64,000 nucleotides of DNA from an uncultured Flavobacteriales bacterium (GCA_946480085.1 CAMLHZ010000009.1:62001-126000); one strand, 5' to 3'; counted from the first letter of the stretch, positions 34,359 to 42,631 are shown. Notes: generated from the letters alone by a model not told the origin. A program made the numbers and translations.

Positions 34359-35288
34359 ATGAGTATCAAACCCTGGATTAAAGCTTTCCGTCTTCGCACT
34401 TTGCCATTGTCTATTTCAGGAATTATCGTTGGAAGTGTTTGCGCATTCAACGCCGGTTTTTGGAATACACCTATCTTCCTTTTGGCATTGTCAACAACCG
34501 TATTGTTTCAAATTCTCTCCAATTTGGCAAACGATTTAGGCGATACACTAAAAGGAGCTGACAATAAAGACCGTGTTGGTCCAATGCGAAGTGTCCAATC
34601 AGGTGAGATCTCGAAGCAAGCGATGAAACGCGCGATCCTGGTATTGGTGCTTCTTTCTGCAATAAGTGCCGGAGCGCTAATCTATCTGGGAACACAGCGT
34701 CTTTCTATGAATATTATGTACAGCTACATACTATTGGCTGCTTCATGCGTTCTTGCAGCCATTACCTACACCATGGGAAAACATGCCTATGGTTATTTGG
34801 GATTAGGCGATATTTTCGTATTCATTTTCTTCGGAATTGTGAGTGTTTTAGGTGTTTATCCACTTTTCGCCAATGGATTGAATCTTGAACTTATTTATCC
34901 CGCATTCACCATTGGATGTATGAGTACACTCGTTCTAAATCTCAATAATATGCGTGATCATGAAAATGATCAGAAAGTTGGAAAAAGAACATTGGTTGTA
35001 AAACTTGGTTTTAAGCAGGCGAAATTGTACCATTTATCACTCGTTCTTTTTGCTCTTATCAGCTGGGGAATATACATTTATCTGCAAGAACAATGGTGGT
35101 ACCTCATTACGCTTATCCCCTTCATTGTGTTGATTAAACACCTGGGATTCGTTTTCAAAACAAAAGAACCTCGTTTACTCGATTCCCAGTTAAAAATAGT
35201 AGCTCTGAATACATTCTTACTAGCAATATTGTTTTTCGCTGTATCATTCACGCTTCATTTATTCAATCAGGCAATCATTAACGATTAA
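34359..35288 (+). CDS. menA: 1,4-dihydroxy-2-naphthoate polyprenyltransferase
   Basis: A 309-residue UbiA-family membrane prenyltransferase of menaquinone synthesis, joining the polyprenyl chain to DHNA. The first aspartate-rich motif (NLANDLGDTLKGADNKDRVGP, near residue 55-75) and the second (NNMRDHENDQKVGKRTL, near 195-212) are present, with eight or nine hydrophobic helices. The adjacent menC, 4 bases downstream, supports the assignment. Confidence 0.93.
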   Translation: MSIKPWIKAFRLRTLPLSISGIIVGSVCAFNAGFWNTPIFLLALSTTVLFQILSNLANDLGDTLKGADNKDRVGPMRSVQSGEISKQAMKRAILVLVLLSAISAGALIYLGTQRLSMNIMYSYILLAASCVLAAITYTMGKHAYGYLGLGDIFVFIFFGIVSVLGVYPLFANGLNLELIYPAFTIGCMSTLVLNLNNMRDHENDQKVGKRTLVVKLGFKQAKLYHLSLVLFALISWGIYIYLQEQWWYLITLIPFIVLIKHLGFVFKTKEPRLLDSQLKIVALNTFLLAILFFAVSFTLHLFNQAIIND

Positions 35289-35292
35289 ATCC

Positions 35293-36324
35293 ATGAGTTC
35301 ACGATTCGCTCTTAGCTATAAAAAACACCTGCTGGAATTTAAAAAACCAAGTGGTACGAGCAGAGGAATTTTGACCCACAAGAAATGTTGGATCCTAACG
35401 TTAACAGATAGTTTGACTTCCATTCAGGGATTAGGCGAATGCTCTATCATTGAAGGACTTTCTCCGGATTACAACTCGGATGAAGAATACGAACAAAAAC
35501 TGGATGAAGTTTGTCAAAAACTAAATTATTTCATTGAAAATCCAAAACAATTGAACGCTTTTCCTTCCATTTTGATGGGTTTGGAAATGTGCATGTTCGA
35601 TCTTGTAAACGGTGGAAAACAAATCTATTTCCCTTCAGAATTCACCAATGGAAAAATGTCGATTCCAATCAATGGTTTGGTTTGGATGGGTGACAAAAGT
35701 TTCATGAAAGAACAGATCGAAAGCAAACTAAAAGAAGGCTATTCATGCATCAAAATGAAAGTTGGAGCAATTGATTTCGAAACGGAGCTGGAACTGCTAA
35801 GAGAAATCAGAAAGTCCTATTCGAAAGAACAGATTGTTCTTCGTGTGGATGCGAATGGAAGCTTTTCACCTGAGAGTGCATTACCGAAATTGACTGCACT
35901 TGCAGAACTCGACCTACACTCCATAGAACAGCCTATAGAAATTGGACAAACAGAAATAATGCATCAACTCTGCAGAACTTCACCCCTTCCAATTGCGCTC
36001 GACGAAGAACTGATCGGAATAAACGAAACCAAAGATAGAATTGCCTTACTCGACAAGATCAAACCTCAATACATCATTCTGAAACCAAGTTTACACGGCG
36101 GATTTTCCGGTTCTCAGGAATGGATTAAACTGGCAACCGAACGTGGAATTGATTGGTGGATGACTTCAGCATTGGAAAGCAATATTGGCTTAAACGCCAT
36201 TGCCCAATTCGCCGGAAAACTCAATGTTCAACAACCACAGGGTTTAGGAACAGGAGCTTTGTTCATTGAGAACTTTGAATCACCTCTTTTCATTGAAAAC
36301 GGACGACTGTTCTATCGAACATAA
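35293..36324 (+). CDS. menC: o-Succinylbenzoate synthase
   Basis: A 343-residue enolase-superfamily enzyme that dehydrates SHCHC to o-succinylbenzoate in menaquinone synthesis. The catalytic KxK motif is CIKMKVG (Lys154, Lys156). Metal ligands are Asp186 (RVDANG), Glu212 (SIEQPI) and Asp237 (ALDEEL), and the second catalytic Lys264 lies in ILKPSLHGG. Muconate-lactonising-type relatives are the main alternative, but the neighbouring menA favours MenC. Its stop TAA is the first base triplet of an AT-rich inverted repeat. Confidence 0.92.
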   Translation: MSSRFALSYKKHLLEFKKPSGTSRGILTHKKCWILTLTDSLTSIQGLGECSIIEGLSPDYNSDEEYEQKLDEVCQKLNYFIENPKQLNAFPSILMGLEMCMFDLVNGGKQIYFPSEFTNGKMSIPINGLVWMGDKSFMKEQIESKLKEGYSCIKMKVGAIDFETELELLREIRKSYSKEQIVLRVDANGSFSPESALPKLTALAELDLHSIEQPIEIGQTEIMHQLCRTSPLPIALDEELIGINETKDRIALLDKIKPQYIILKPSLHGGFSGSQEWIKLATERGIDWWMTSALESNIGLNAIAQFAGKLNVQQPQGLGTGALFIENFESPLFIENGRLFYRT

Positions 36325-36362
36325 TTACTAATTACGAGTGATGGAATTCGTAATTCGTAATT
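36322..36362. repeat. AT-rich inverted repeat starting at the menC stop codon
   Basis: The arm TAATTACTAATTACGA (36322-36337) pairs with TTCGTAATTCGTAATT (36347-36362) with one mismatch. Elements of the same design lie at 48728-48850 and 49644-49728. It may act as a weak terminator for menC; the comB -7 box follows it by 9 bases. Confidence 0.5.
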
Positions 36363-36371
36363 TGTAATTGA

Positions 36372-36379
36372 TATCTTTG
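36372..36379 (+). promoter_or_regulatory. -7 box upstream of comB
   Basis: TATCTTTG lies 8 bases before the comB ATG at 36388. A TTCG about 21 bases upstream is a poor -33 match. Confidence 0.4.
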
Positions 36380-36387
36380 CCCCACAT

Positions 36388-37116
36388 ATGGATACTCGGA
36401 AACGCATTGAGGTGTGCTATACACCAGGAGAATATGAATATTTTAAGGGAGAATTCGAAATTGTTGTAGTTATTGATGTACTGCGAGCAACATCTGCTAT
36501 TTGTGCCGCTTTTGATAACGGGATTGCATCAATTATTCCTGTTCCTACAGTTGAAGAAGCTTGGGAATACAAACAAAAAGGATTTCTTGCCGGTGCTGAA
36601 CGCAAAGGTCAGATTGTAGAAGGTTTCGACTTCGGTAATTCTCCATTTAGTTACATTAAAGAAGAATTCAAAGGGAAAGATGTTGTTTTAACCACTACCA
36701 ACGGAACCAAATCATTGGACGTTGCAAAAGATGCGGAAACGGTTGTAGTAGGGTCATTTTTGAACCTTGACTACTTAAGTGAGTGGTTGTCCAAGCAAGA
36801 CAAGAATATTCTTTGTTTATGTTCAGGATGGCAAGATAAATTTAACCTGGAAGACACCATTTGTGCAGGTGCAATTTCTGATTATTTAATAAACACGGGA
36901 AATTTCATCTCCATAGAAGACTCTTCTATTGCCGCGAAATACCTTTTCTTATCAGCAAAAGATAGTTATTTAGGATTTTTAAAATCTTCTTCACATAGAA
37001 GACGACTAAAAAACTTAAATTTGAATGAGGACATCAAATACTGTTTGACACCAAACCAAACAGAAGTGATTCCGATTTTGAAGGATGGCAAATTGGTTGA
37101 ACTTTCTACGATCTAG
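36388..37116 (+). CDS. comB: 2-Phosphosulfolactate phosphatase family protein
   Basis: A 242-residue ComB-family protein: IDVLRATSAICAAFDNG (residues 29-45), GFDFGNSPFSY and VLTTTNGTKSL are the conserved blocks. ComB hydrolyses (R)-2-phospho-3-sulfolactate, known from coenzyme M synthesis in methanogens. A bacteroidotal host has no methanogenesis, so the role is probably in sulfolactate or another sulfonate pathway; this is inferred. The next gene starts 32 bases before the comB stop. Confidence 0.88.
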   Translation: MDTRKRIEVCYTPGEYEYFKGEFEIVVVIDVLRATSAICAAFDNGIASIIPVPTVEEAWEYKQKGFLAGAERKGQIVEGFDFGNSPFSYIKEEFKGKDVVLTTTNGTKSLDVAKDAETVVVGSFLNLDYLSEWLSKQDKNILCLCSGWQDKFNLEDTICAGAISDYLINTGNFISIEDSSIAAKYLFLSAKDSYLGFLKSSSHRRRLKNLNLNEDIKYCLTPNQTEVIPILKDGKLVELSTI

Positions 37117-38107
37117 TTGTTTAGCGGTAGTTTTATCGCTATTTACTTCTCTATTTTCTTTTGGTAATCCCTTGCCCATTAAACCGGTTAATCCAGCCGT
37201 ATGGGGATTCTATGGTCATAAACGAATTAACCGAATGGCAGTGTTTACGCTTCCACCCGAAATGTTCGGTTTCTTTAAAGAAAATCTGGAATTCATCACC
37301 GAACACGCTGTAGATCCGGACAAACGCAGATACGCAGTTGAAGGTGAAGCCCAGCGTCATTACATAGACATTGATCATTACGGTGAACATGCTTTTGACA
37401 GTGTTCCAAGAAGATGGGATGATGCCATTGCAAAATATACAGAAGACACATTACAAGCGTACGGAATTGTTCCCTGGCATATTCAGCTGATGAAAATCAG
37501 ACTTCAAAAAGCCTTTGAATCGAAGAACATTGATTTGATTCTGAAGTATGCTTCAGAAATCGGACATTACATTGGCGATTCGCACGTACCATTGCACACA
37601 ACAGAAAACTATAATGGTCAGCTCACTGGTCAACGAGGAATTCATGGTCTTTGGGAAAGTCGAATTGTAGAATTGAGTGCCGAAGATTACGATTATTTCG
37701 TTGGAAAATCGGCCTATGTTAAAAGTGTTCTTGACTTTGCATGGGATGCAGTGGAGGAATCGAATGCAGCCGTTGATTCCGTTTTACGCTTCGAAAAACT
37801 GTTGACAGATTCACTTTCATCCGATATCAAATACACCTATGAACAGCGAGGACAAGTCCTGATTCAAACCTATTCGAAAGAATTTTGCGATGCTTACCAG
37901 GGAATGATGAACGGAATGGTTGAACGCAGAATGCGGCAAGCGATTATCGCTGTTGGATCTATTTGGTATACTGCTTGGGTGGACGCTGGTCAGCCGGATT
38001 TGAATACACTAACCAATACTCCACCTTCTCCTGAATTAATGAAGGAACTTCAAGAACTCGAAGAAATGTATCAGCATTCCGAGCATAAAGGAACTATCTG
38101 CGATTGA
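37085..38107 (+). CDS. Secreted zinc-dependent phospholipase C/S1-P1-nuclease-like protein
   Basis: A 340-residue exported protein. The signal peptide MANWLNFLRSSCLAVVLSLFTSLFSFG is followed by WGFYGHKRINRMAVFTLP, and histidine/aspartate residues typical of the zinc-dependent phospholipase C / S1-P1 nuclease fold are spread through the chain (HYIDIDHYGEHAF; EIGHYIGDSHVPLHTTENYNGQ; GIHGLWESRIVE). It is likely a three-zinc phosphoesterase outside the cytoplasm; the substrate is unknown. Its start lies inside the end of comB. Confidence 0.87.
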   Translation: MANWLNFLRSSCLAVVLSLFTSLFSFGNPLPIKPVNPAVWGFYGHKRINRMAVFTLPPEMFGFFKENLEFITEHAVDPDKRRYAVEGEAQRHYIDIDHYGEHAFDSVPRRWDDAIAKYTEDTLQAYGIVPWHIQLMKIRLQKAFESKNIDLILKYASEIGHYIGDSHVPLHTTENYNGQLTGQRGIHGLWESRIVELSAEDYDYFVGKSAYVKSVLDFAWDAVEESNAAVDSVLRFEKLLTDSLSSDIKYTYEQRGQVLIQTYSKEFCDAYQGMMNGMVERRMRQAIIAVGSIWYTAWVDAGQPDLNTLTNTPPSPELMKELQELEEMYQHSEHKGTICD

Positions 38108-38138
38108 CTTCGACTCCGCTCAGTCACCGTTAGATGAC

Positions 38139-38164
38139 CTTTGCGCTCTCGTTTCTTTGCGGTT
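38139..38164 (+). repeat. Single arm related to the 8986-9069 inverted repeat
   Basis: CTTTGCGCTCTCGTTTCTTT, then GCGGTT, matches 9043-9069 apart from two changes and a one-base gap. It is preceded by another repeat arm, TTCGACTCCGCTCAGTCACC, next to the stop of the phospholipase gene. Confidence 0.45.
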
Positions 38165-38235
38165 CAAATATTGATCCGCTTCTGTTCTTTTGTTTATTTT
38201 CAAACATTACCAAGCGCTAATTGTGAAAAATAAAT

Positions 38236-38265
38236 TTTGCAGTTAAAAAATTAATCCTACATTTG
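38236..38265 (+). promoter_or_regulatory. Promoter of the aromatic amino acid operon
   Basis: TTTG (38236-38239), 18 bases, TACATTTG (38258-38265) fits the Bacteroidota -33/-7 consensus closely. Transcription should begin near 38270, only a few bases before the leader peptide ATG at 38273, so the leader mRNA is almost leaderless. Confidence 0.7.
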
Positions 38266-38272
38266 CTTCGAA

Positions 38273-38338
38273 ATGAAAATGTCAAACAACTTCTTTAGCT
38301 ATTATTTCTTCTGGACTCGGATTGAGGCCCTGGACTAA
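38273..38338 (+). CDS. Phe/Tyr-rich leader peptide of the pheA operon
   Basis: A 21-residue reading frame with the core FFSYYFFW: four Phe, two Tyr and one Trp codon in eight, between 38291 and 38314. It begins MKMSNN at 38273; an in-frame ATG at 38279 is an alternative start. It ends with TAA 32 bases before the terminator hairpin. The position, composition and downstream terminator fit a ribosome-mediated attenuation leader, comparable to E. coli PheL. Stalling at the aromatic codons when charged tRNA-Phe or tRNA-Tyr is scarce would let 38314-38323 pair with the terminator's 5' arm. Confidence 0.75.
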   Translation: MKMSNNFFSYYFFWTRIEALD

Positions 38339-38402
38339 TATTGCGTAAAAAGAAGTACGAAATAATACGAATCCCGGGTCTTACGATCCGGGATTTTTTT
38401 TT
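38314..38402 (+). promoter_or_regulatory. Attenuator: antiterminator and terminator before pheA
   Basis: Terminator: AATCCCGGGTC (38370-38380), TTAC loop, GATCCGGGATT (38385-38395), then eight or more T. Antiterminator: GACTCGGATT (38314-38323), directly after the Phe/Tyr/Trp codons, can pair over ten bases with AATCCCGGGTC (one bulged C, one G-U). The two pairings exclude each other. The pheA ATG is at 38411. Confidence 0.75.
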
Positions 38403-38410
38403 GATGTAAA

Positions 38411-39256
38411 ATGAAGAACAAACAACAAATCGCCATTCAGGGAATTAAAGGTTGCTTTCACCAGCAAGCCGCTCACGACTATTTTCAGTCGGAGTTGAAT
38501 TTCCTTGAATGTATGAATTTCAGAGAGCTGTGCGAACAGCTGAAGAATGGTTCTGCTGACTACGCAGTGATGGCCATTGAGAACACGATTGCAGGAAGCA
38601 TTCTGCAAAATTATGCTCTGCTTCAGGAATATCGATTTTTTGTTTGTGGTGAAATCTATTTACCCATCAAAATGAATTTGCTTGCGCTTCGGGGAACAAA
38701 ATTGGAAGAAATTCATTCTGTTTCCTCCCACCACATGGCGCTGAAGCAGTGCGAACAGTTTCTTCAAAATCTAAATAACGTTTCATTCATTGAAATGGAA
38801 GATACCGCACTGGCTGCGAAAAAGATTCAAGACAAACAGTTGACTGGACACGCCGCAATTGCAAATTCGCTTTCTGCTCAGTTGTACGACCTGGAAATGA
38901 TCGCAGAAGGAATTGAGACGAACAAGGCTAATTTTACAAGATTTCTGATCTTAAGCAAAGATGAAGTGAAGAACGAAAAAGCCAACAAAGCTTCACTTTT
39001 TCTCGAATTGAAACATGAAACAGGTTCTTTGGTGGATGTTCTAGGTATTTTCAAGAAACAGGATTTGAATCTGACAAAAATCCAGTCGATTCCAATTCTT
39101 GGGAAACCTTACGAATATTCTTTCCATATCGATATGGAATGGAAACAACGAACTCAATTTGAAACAGTTCTCAGAGAAGTTAAAAATCTGGTTCAACAAC
39201 TTTCAGTACTTGGTATTTACGAAAAATCATCATGGAATGGAATTGCTCAGAACTAA
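38411..39256 (+). CDS. pheA: Prephenate dehydratase
   Basis: A 281-residue monofunctional prephenate dehydratase, converting prephenate to phenylpyruvate for phenylalanine. The N-terminal PDT domain has AIENTIAGSI (residues 55-64), the catalytic NFTRFLIL (Thr176-Arg-Phe), and ANSLSAQLYDLEMIA. An ACT domain follows at about 190-275 (KASLFLELKHETGSLVDVLG), usually binding phenylalanine for feedback inhibition. It is the first gene after the attenuator. The chorismate mutase activity is on a separate protein (41351-42454). The next gene starts 20 bases before its stop. Confidence 0.94.
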   Translation: MKNKQQIAIQGIKGCFHQQAAHDYFQSELNFLECMNFRELCEQLKNGSADYAVMAIENTIAGSILQNYALLQEYRFFVCGEIYLPIKMNLLALRGTKLEEIHSVSSHHMALKQCEQFLQNLNNVSFIEMEDTALAAKKIQDKQLTGHAAIANSLSAQLYDLEMIAEGIETNKANFTRFLILSKDEVKNEKANKASLFLELKHETGSLVDVLGIFKKQDLNLTKIQSIPILGKPYEYSFHIDMEWKQRTQFETVLREVKNLVQQLSVLGIYEKSSWNGIAQN

Positions 39257-40421
39257 ATCAGTCATTGCGCCTGCGAGGAGATTGGCCAACGTTGAGGAAT
39301 ACTACTTTTCAAGGAAACTGGCTGAAATTGCTGCTCTGAACAAGGCGGGAAAAGAGGTTATCAATTTGGGAATAGGAAGTCCGGATTTAGCTCCTTCTGA
39401 AGCTACAATTCAGCGTTTGCAAGAAGTTGCTACAAATCCAAAAAGTCATGGTTACCAGAGTTATAAAGGAATTACTGCATTTCGAACTTCGATTTCCAAT
39501 TGGATGAATCACACGTTCAATGTTGATATTGATCCAGAAAGTGAAATTCTGCCATTGATGGGCTCCAAAGAAGGGATCATGCACATTTCTATGGCTTTTT
39601 TGAATCCCGGAGATGAAGTCCTGATTCCGAATCCTGGTTATCCAACTTACACCTCTGTAACCAATTTGGTCGGTGGAAAATGCCGTTACTATTCGGTAAA
39701 CGAAGAAAATGATTTTGTCATCGATTTTCACGCTTTGGAACAAACAGATCTATCAAAAGTAAAAATCATTTGGGTCAATTTTCCGCACATGCCAACGGGA
39801 ATAAATGGAAGTAAAGAACTGTTCGAACGGTTGATCGAATTTGCTCACAAGCATGAAATTCTGATTGTAAATGACAATCCGTACAGCTTAATACTGAACG
39901 ATGAACCAATTTCCATTTTGAGCATCCCCGGAGCAAGAGACGTTGCCATTGAGTTGAACTCACTGAGTAAATCGCACAATATGGCGGGTTGGAGAATTGG
40001 ATGGATTGCAGGAAATGAAGAGCTTCTCTCTACCATTTTGAAAGTAAAAAGCAATATGGATTCGGGGATGTTCCTTGGACTGCAAGAAGCCGCAATCACT
40101 GCTTTGAAAAACGATAAATCATGGCACCATGCGCAAAGCACAATCTACTCAGAGCGAAAAGAAATTGCACTAAAGATTATGAGGGAATTGGATTGTTCTG
40201 TGAAGCAGAATCAAGTTGGACTGTTTGTTTGGGGAAAAATCTCAAAAACCGTTTCAGTCGAAGAACTTGTAGATGATCTACTGTACAACGCAGAAGTGTT
40301 TATCACACCCGGATTCATTTTCGGAACCGAAGGAAATCACCACATTCGAATTTCTTTGTGTTCAACTATTGAAACATTGACGAATGCATTAAACAGAATT
40401 AAAAAATGGAAACTCAAATGA
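39237..40421 (+). CDS. Class I/II aminotransferase of the aromatic operon
   Basis: The frame is open from 39099, but the ATG at 39237 (MELLRTKSVIAPARRLANVE) fits homologues, giving 394 residues and a 20-base overlap with pheA. PLP-dependent fold-type I features are NLGIGSPDLAPSE, Asp213 in NDNPYS, the Schiff-base Lys245 in NSLSKSHNMAGWR, and a C-terminal IRISL arginine. The usual NYPNNPTG is NFPHMPTG here. Given its position it probably transaminates phenylpyruvate and 4-hydroxyphenylpyruvate (or prephenate); LL-diaminopimelate or aspartate aminotransferase is the alternative. Confidence 0.85.
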   Translation: MELLRTKSVIAPARRLANVEEYYFSRKLAEIAALNKAGKEVINLGIGSPDLAPSEATIQRLQEVATNPKSHGYQSYKGITAFRTSISNWMNHTFNVDIDPESEILPLMGSKEGIMHISMAFLNPGDEVLIPNPGYPTYTSVTNLVGGKCRYYSVNEENDFVIDFHALEQTDLSKVKIIWVNFPHMPTGINGSKELFERLIEFAHKHEILIVNDNPYSLILNDEPISILSIPGARDVAIELNSLSKSHNMAGWRIGWIAGNEELLSTILKVKSNMDSGMFLGLQEAAITALKNDKSWHHAQSTIYSERKEIALKIMRELDCSVKQNQVGLFVWGKISKTVSVEELVDDLLYNAEVFITPGFIFGTEGNHHIRISLCSTIETLTNALNRIKKWKLK

Positions 40422-41263
40422 ACGTTGGAATAATCGGACTCGGTTTAATTGGTGGATCACTGGCTATTTCCCTTCGGAAAAATGGTTTTGCATCTCAGAT
40501 ATTCTCTTCCTTTTTTAGTGAAGAAGAATCGAAAATTGCATTGGAAAAAGGCTTGGTTGATGATGTGCTTTCCTTTGAACAAATTTGCAGTACTTGTGAT
40601 ATCATAATTCTTGCAACACCGGTAGAGGCAATCCAAAAATCGCTTCCAAAAGTGCTGGATCTTATTCATGAGCATGCCGTTGTAACAGATGTAGGATCTA
40701 CAAAAAAAACAATCTGCGAAACCGTTTCTGCACACCCTAAACGTAACCAATTCGTTGCAGCTCACCCAATTGCAGGAACAGAAAATAGCGGCCCTGGTGC
40801 GGCAATCGACGGATTATTTAACGGAAAGTTGAACATTATTTGTGAAGCAGAGAAATCTGACAAATTAGCCGTAAATAATGTAATTGAACTCTTTGAATCT
40901 GTTGGAATGCATACTACCTTTAGGGATGCCGACGAACATGACAGACAGTTGGCATACGTGAGTCATTTGTCGCACGTTTCCTCTTTTATGCTTGGATTAA
41001 CAGTATTGAATATGGAGAAAGATGAGGAGAATATCTTCAACTTGGCAGGTTCAGGTTTCGAATCTACCGTTCGTTTAGCAAAGAGTTCGCCCGAAATGTG
41101 GAGCTCCATATTTGCTCAAAACAAATCCAATATTCTTACTGCACTTGGAAGTTATATTGAAAATCTGAATGCATTTTATCAGCTGATAGAAAACGACAAA
41201 ACGCAGGAAACAAAAAAATTAATGATTGCGGCAAATGAAGTTCGCAGAATACTAAAGAAATAA
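40418..41263 (+). CDS. tyrA: Prephenate dehydrogenase
   Basis: About 281 residues from the ATG at 40418, which overlaps the aminotransferase stop in ATGA; an ATG four codons upstream (40406) is also in frame. TyrA oxidises prephenate to 4-hydroxyphenylpyruvate for tyrosine. The Rossmann motif GIIGLGLIGGSLA is at the N-terminus. VTDVGSTKKTI, AAHPIAGTENSGP and the catalytic-region HDRQLAYVSHLSHV are all conserved. No ACT domain is present at this length. A 87-base spacer with repeat arms follows before aroG. Confidence 0.95.
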   Translation: MNVGIIGLGLIGGSLAISLRKNGFASQIFSSFFSEEESKIALEKGLVDDVLSFEQICSTCDIIILATPVEAIQKSLPKVLDLIHEHAVVTDVGSTKKTICETVSAHPKRNQFVAAHPIAGTENSGPGAAIDGLFNGKLNIICEAEKSDKLAVNNVIELFESVGMHTTFRDADEHDRQLAYVSHLSHVSSFMLGLTVLNMEKDEENIFNLAGSGFESTVRLAKSSPEMWSSIFAQNKSNILTALGSYIENLNAFYQLIENDKTQETKKLMIAANEVRRILKK

Positions 41264-41336
41264 TATCTCGACTACGCTCGATAACCTTAAGCAAAAACTA
41301 AAGGTGACTGAAATGTTGACTGAGCGGAGTCGAAGG
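41264..41336. repeat. Dispersed family B repeat arms between tyrA and the DAHP synthase gene
   Basis: TATCTCGACTACGCTCGATA followed by ACC (from 41266) and, inverted, GACTGAGCGGAGTCGAAGG near 41318-41336. The arms are imperfect inverted copies of each other, like the pair at 31334-31421. They sit inside an operon without stopping it, as far as can be seen. Confidence 0.5.
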
Positions 41337-41350
41337 CAAACTTATTACAA

Positions 41351-42454
41351 ATGGAAATAAATCTAAATATCACAAAATTCGAAGATTGGGTAAGTCCAAC
41401 TGTCGATAATGTATTGATCAGCGGACCTTGCAGTGCTGAAAGTGAAGAACAAATGCTGGCTACAGCAAGAGAAATAGTAAAGGCTTTTCCGAACAATATT
41501 TTCCGTGCCGGAATCTGGAAACCACGTACACGTCCAAATGCTTTTGAAGGTGTTGGAAGTATCGGTTTGGATTGGATGAAAACCGTAAAACAAGAAACAG
41601 GAATGCGCACTGCGACGGAAGTAGCGAACGCAAAACACGTTGAAGAATGTTTAAAAGCCGGAATTGATGTGCTTTGGGTTGGTGCGAGAACAACTGTGAA
41701 TCCGTTTTCTGTGCAGGAAATTGCTGATGCTTTGAAAGGTGTCGACATTCCTGTTCTTGTCAAAAATCCTGTGAATCCTGATTTGCAATTGTGGATTGGT
41801 GCTTTAGAGCGTTTGAATCAAGCGGGAATCACAAAAATCGGGGCTATTCACCGTGGTTGTTCATCTACCGTGAAAAGTAAATACCGAAATGCACCCAACT
41901 GGAACATGGCCATTGAATTGATGCGTTTAATTCCGAATCTTCCCGTGATTTGCGATCCAAGTCATATTGGCGGAAGAAGAGATTTGATTGAACCACTTTC
42001 TCAAAAAGCAATGGATTTAGAAATGCGTGGTTTGATGATAGAAACGCATATCAATCCGGCAGTGGCATTGAGTGATGCAGCCCAGCAAGTAACTCCGGAA
42101 TCACTAATTGCAATGATTCACCGTTTGGAATTGCGTTCACTGCACGCAAAAGCTGCTCCGGCAGAAAAACAACTGGTAATGCTTAGAAAGCAAATCGACA
42201 AAGCAGACGATAAGCTCTTGAAATTACTTGCAGAGCGTAGAGACATTATTGAAAAGATCGGTGAATTCAAGCGAGATAATAATCTTACAGTTCTGCAATT
42301 GAATCGTTGGGACGAAGTATTGAAAAAGCGGTTAAGTCAGGCTGAAGAATTGAATCTGAATCCTGTTTTCATTGAGAAATTTCTAACTGCAATGCATGAG
42401 GAATCGATTGCTATTCAGGTCAAAATCCTAAACAAGGCCTCAGAACAAGTATAG
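41351..42454 (+). CDS. aroG: Bifunctional 3-deoxy-7-phosphoheptulonate synthase / chorismate mutase
   Basis: A 367-residue fusion. Residues 1-265 form a DAHP synthase of the KDO8P-synthase-like type (SGPCSAESEEQML, RAGIWKPRTRPNAFEG, AIHRGCSS, CDPSHIGGRRDLI, IETHINP), catalysing the first step of the shikimate pathway. Residues about 275-367 form an AroQ-class chorismate mutase (MLRKQIDKADDKLLKLLAER). It supplies chorismate and prephenate to PheA and TyrA just upstream, completing the operon. The gene symbol is chosen by common use for this fusion. Confidence 0.93.
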   Translation: MEINLNITKFEDWVSPTVDNVLISGPCSAESEEQMLATAREIVKAFPNNIFRAGIWKPRTRPNAFEGVGSIGLDWMKTVKQETGMRTATEVANAKHVEECLKAGIDVLWVGARTTVNPFSVQEIADALKGVDIPVLVKNPVNPDLQLWIGALERLNQAGITKIGAIHRGCSSTVKSKYRNAPNWNMAIELMRLIPNLPVICDPSHIGGRRDLIEPLSQKAMDLEMRGLMIETHINPAVALSDAAQQVTPESLIAMIHRLELRSLHAKAAPAEKQLVMLRKQIDKADDKLLKLLAERRDIIEKIGEFKRDNNLTVLQLNRWDEVLKKRLSQAEELNLNPVFIEKFLTAMHEESIAIQVKILNKASEQV

Positions 42455-42462
42455 GTTGGATC

Positions 42463-42590
42463 GACCAGCCGATCACTTTCCCTCAAAGACACAAACATTG
42501 TGCGCTTAACGGACGCCCTCCTAATTTGCGAGTCCGTTAGGCGAGCCAACAACGAAGTCGTATTTGCGCATTTGTGGGAAAAGAACTAAA
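42463..42590. repeat. Intergenic sequence with nested inverted repeats
   Basis: GATCGACCAGCCGATC forms a short hairpin, TAACGGAC pairs with GTCCGTTA 17 bases later, and CACAAACATTGTGCGC partly pairs with GCGCATTTGTG. It probably includes the end of the aromatic operon. No classical T-run terminator is seen. Confidence 0.35.
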
Positions 42591-42631
42591 TCTTCAGTAA
42601 GAAAGTGTAAATGGTATTAAGTCCATATATG

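Noticed and set aside
39099..39236. Longer aminotransferase start inside pheA
   Set aside because: The added 46 residues are an out-of-frame reading of pheA; homologues start near MELLRTKSVIAPARRLANVE.
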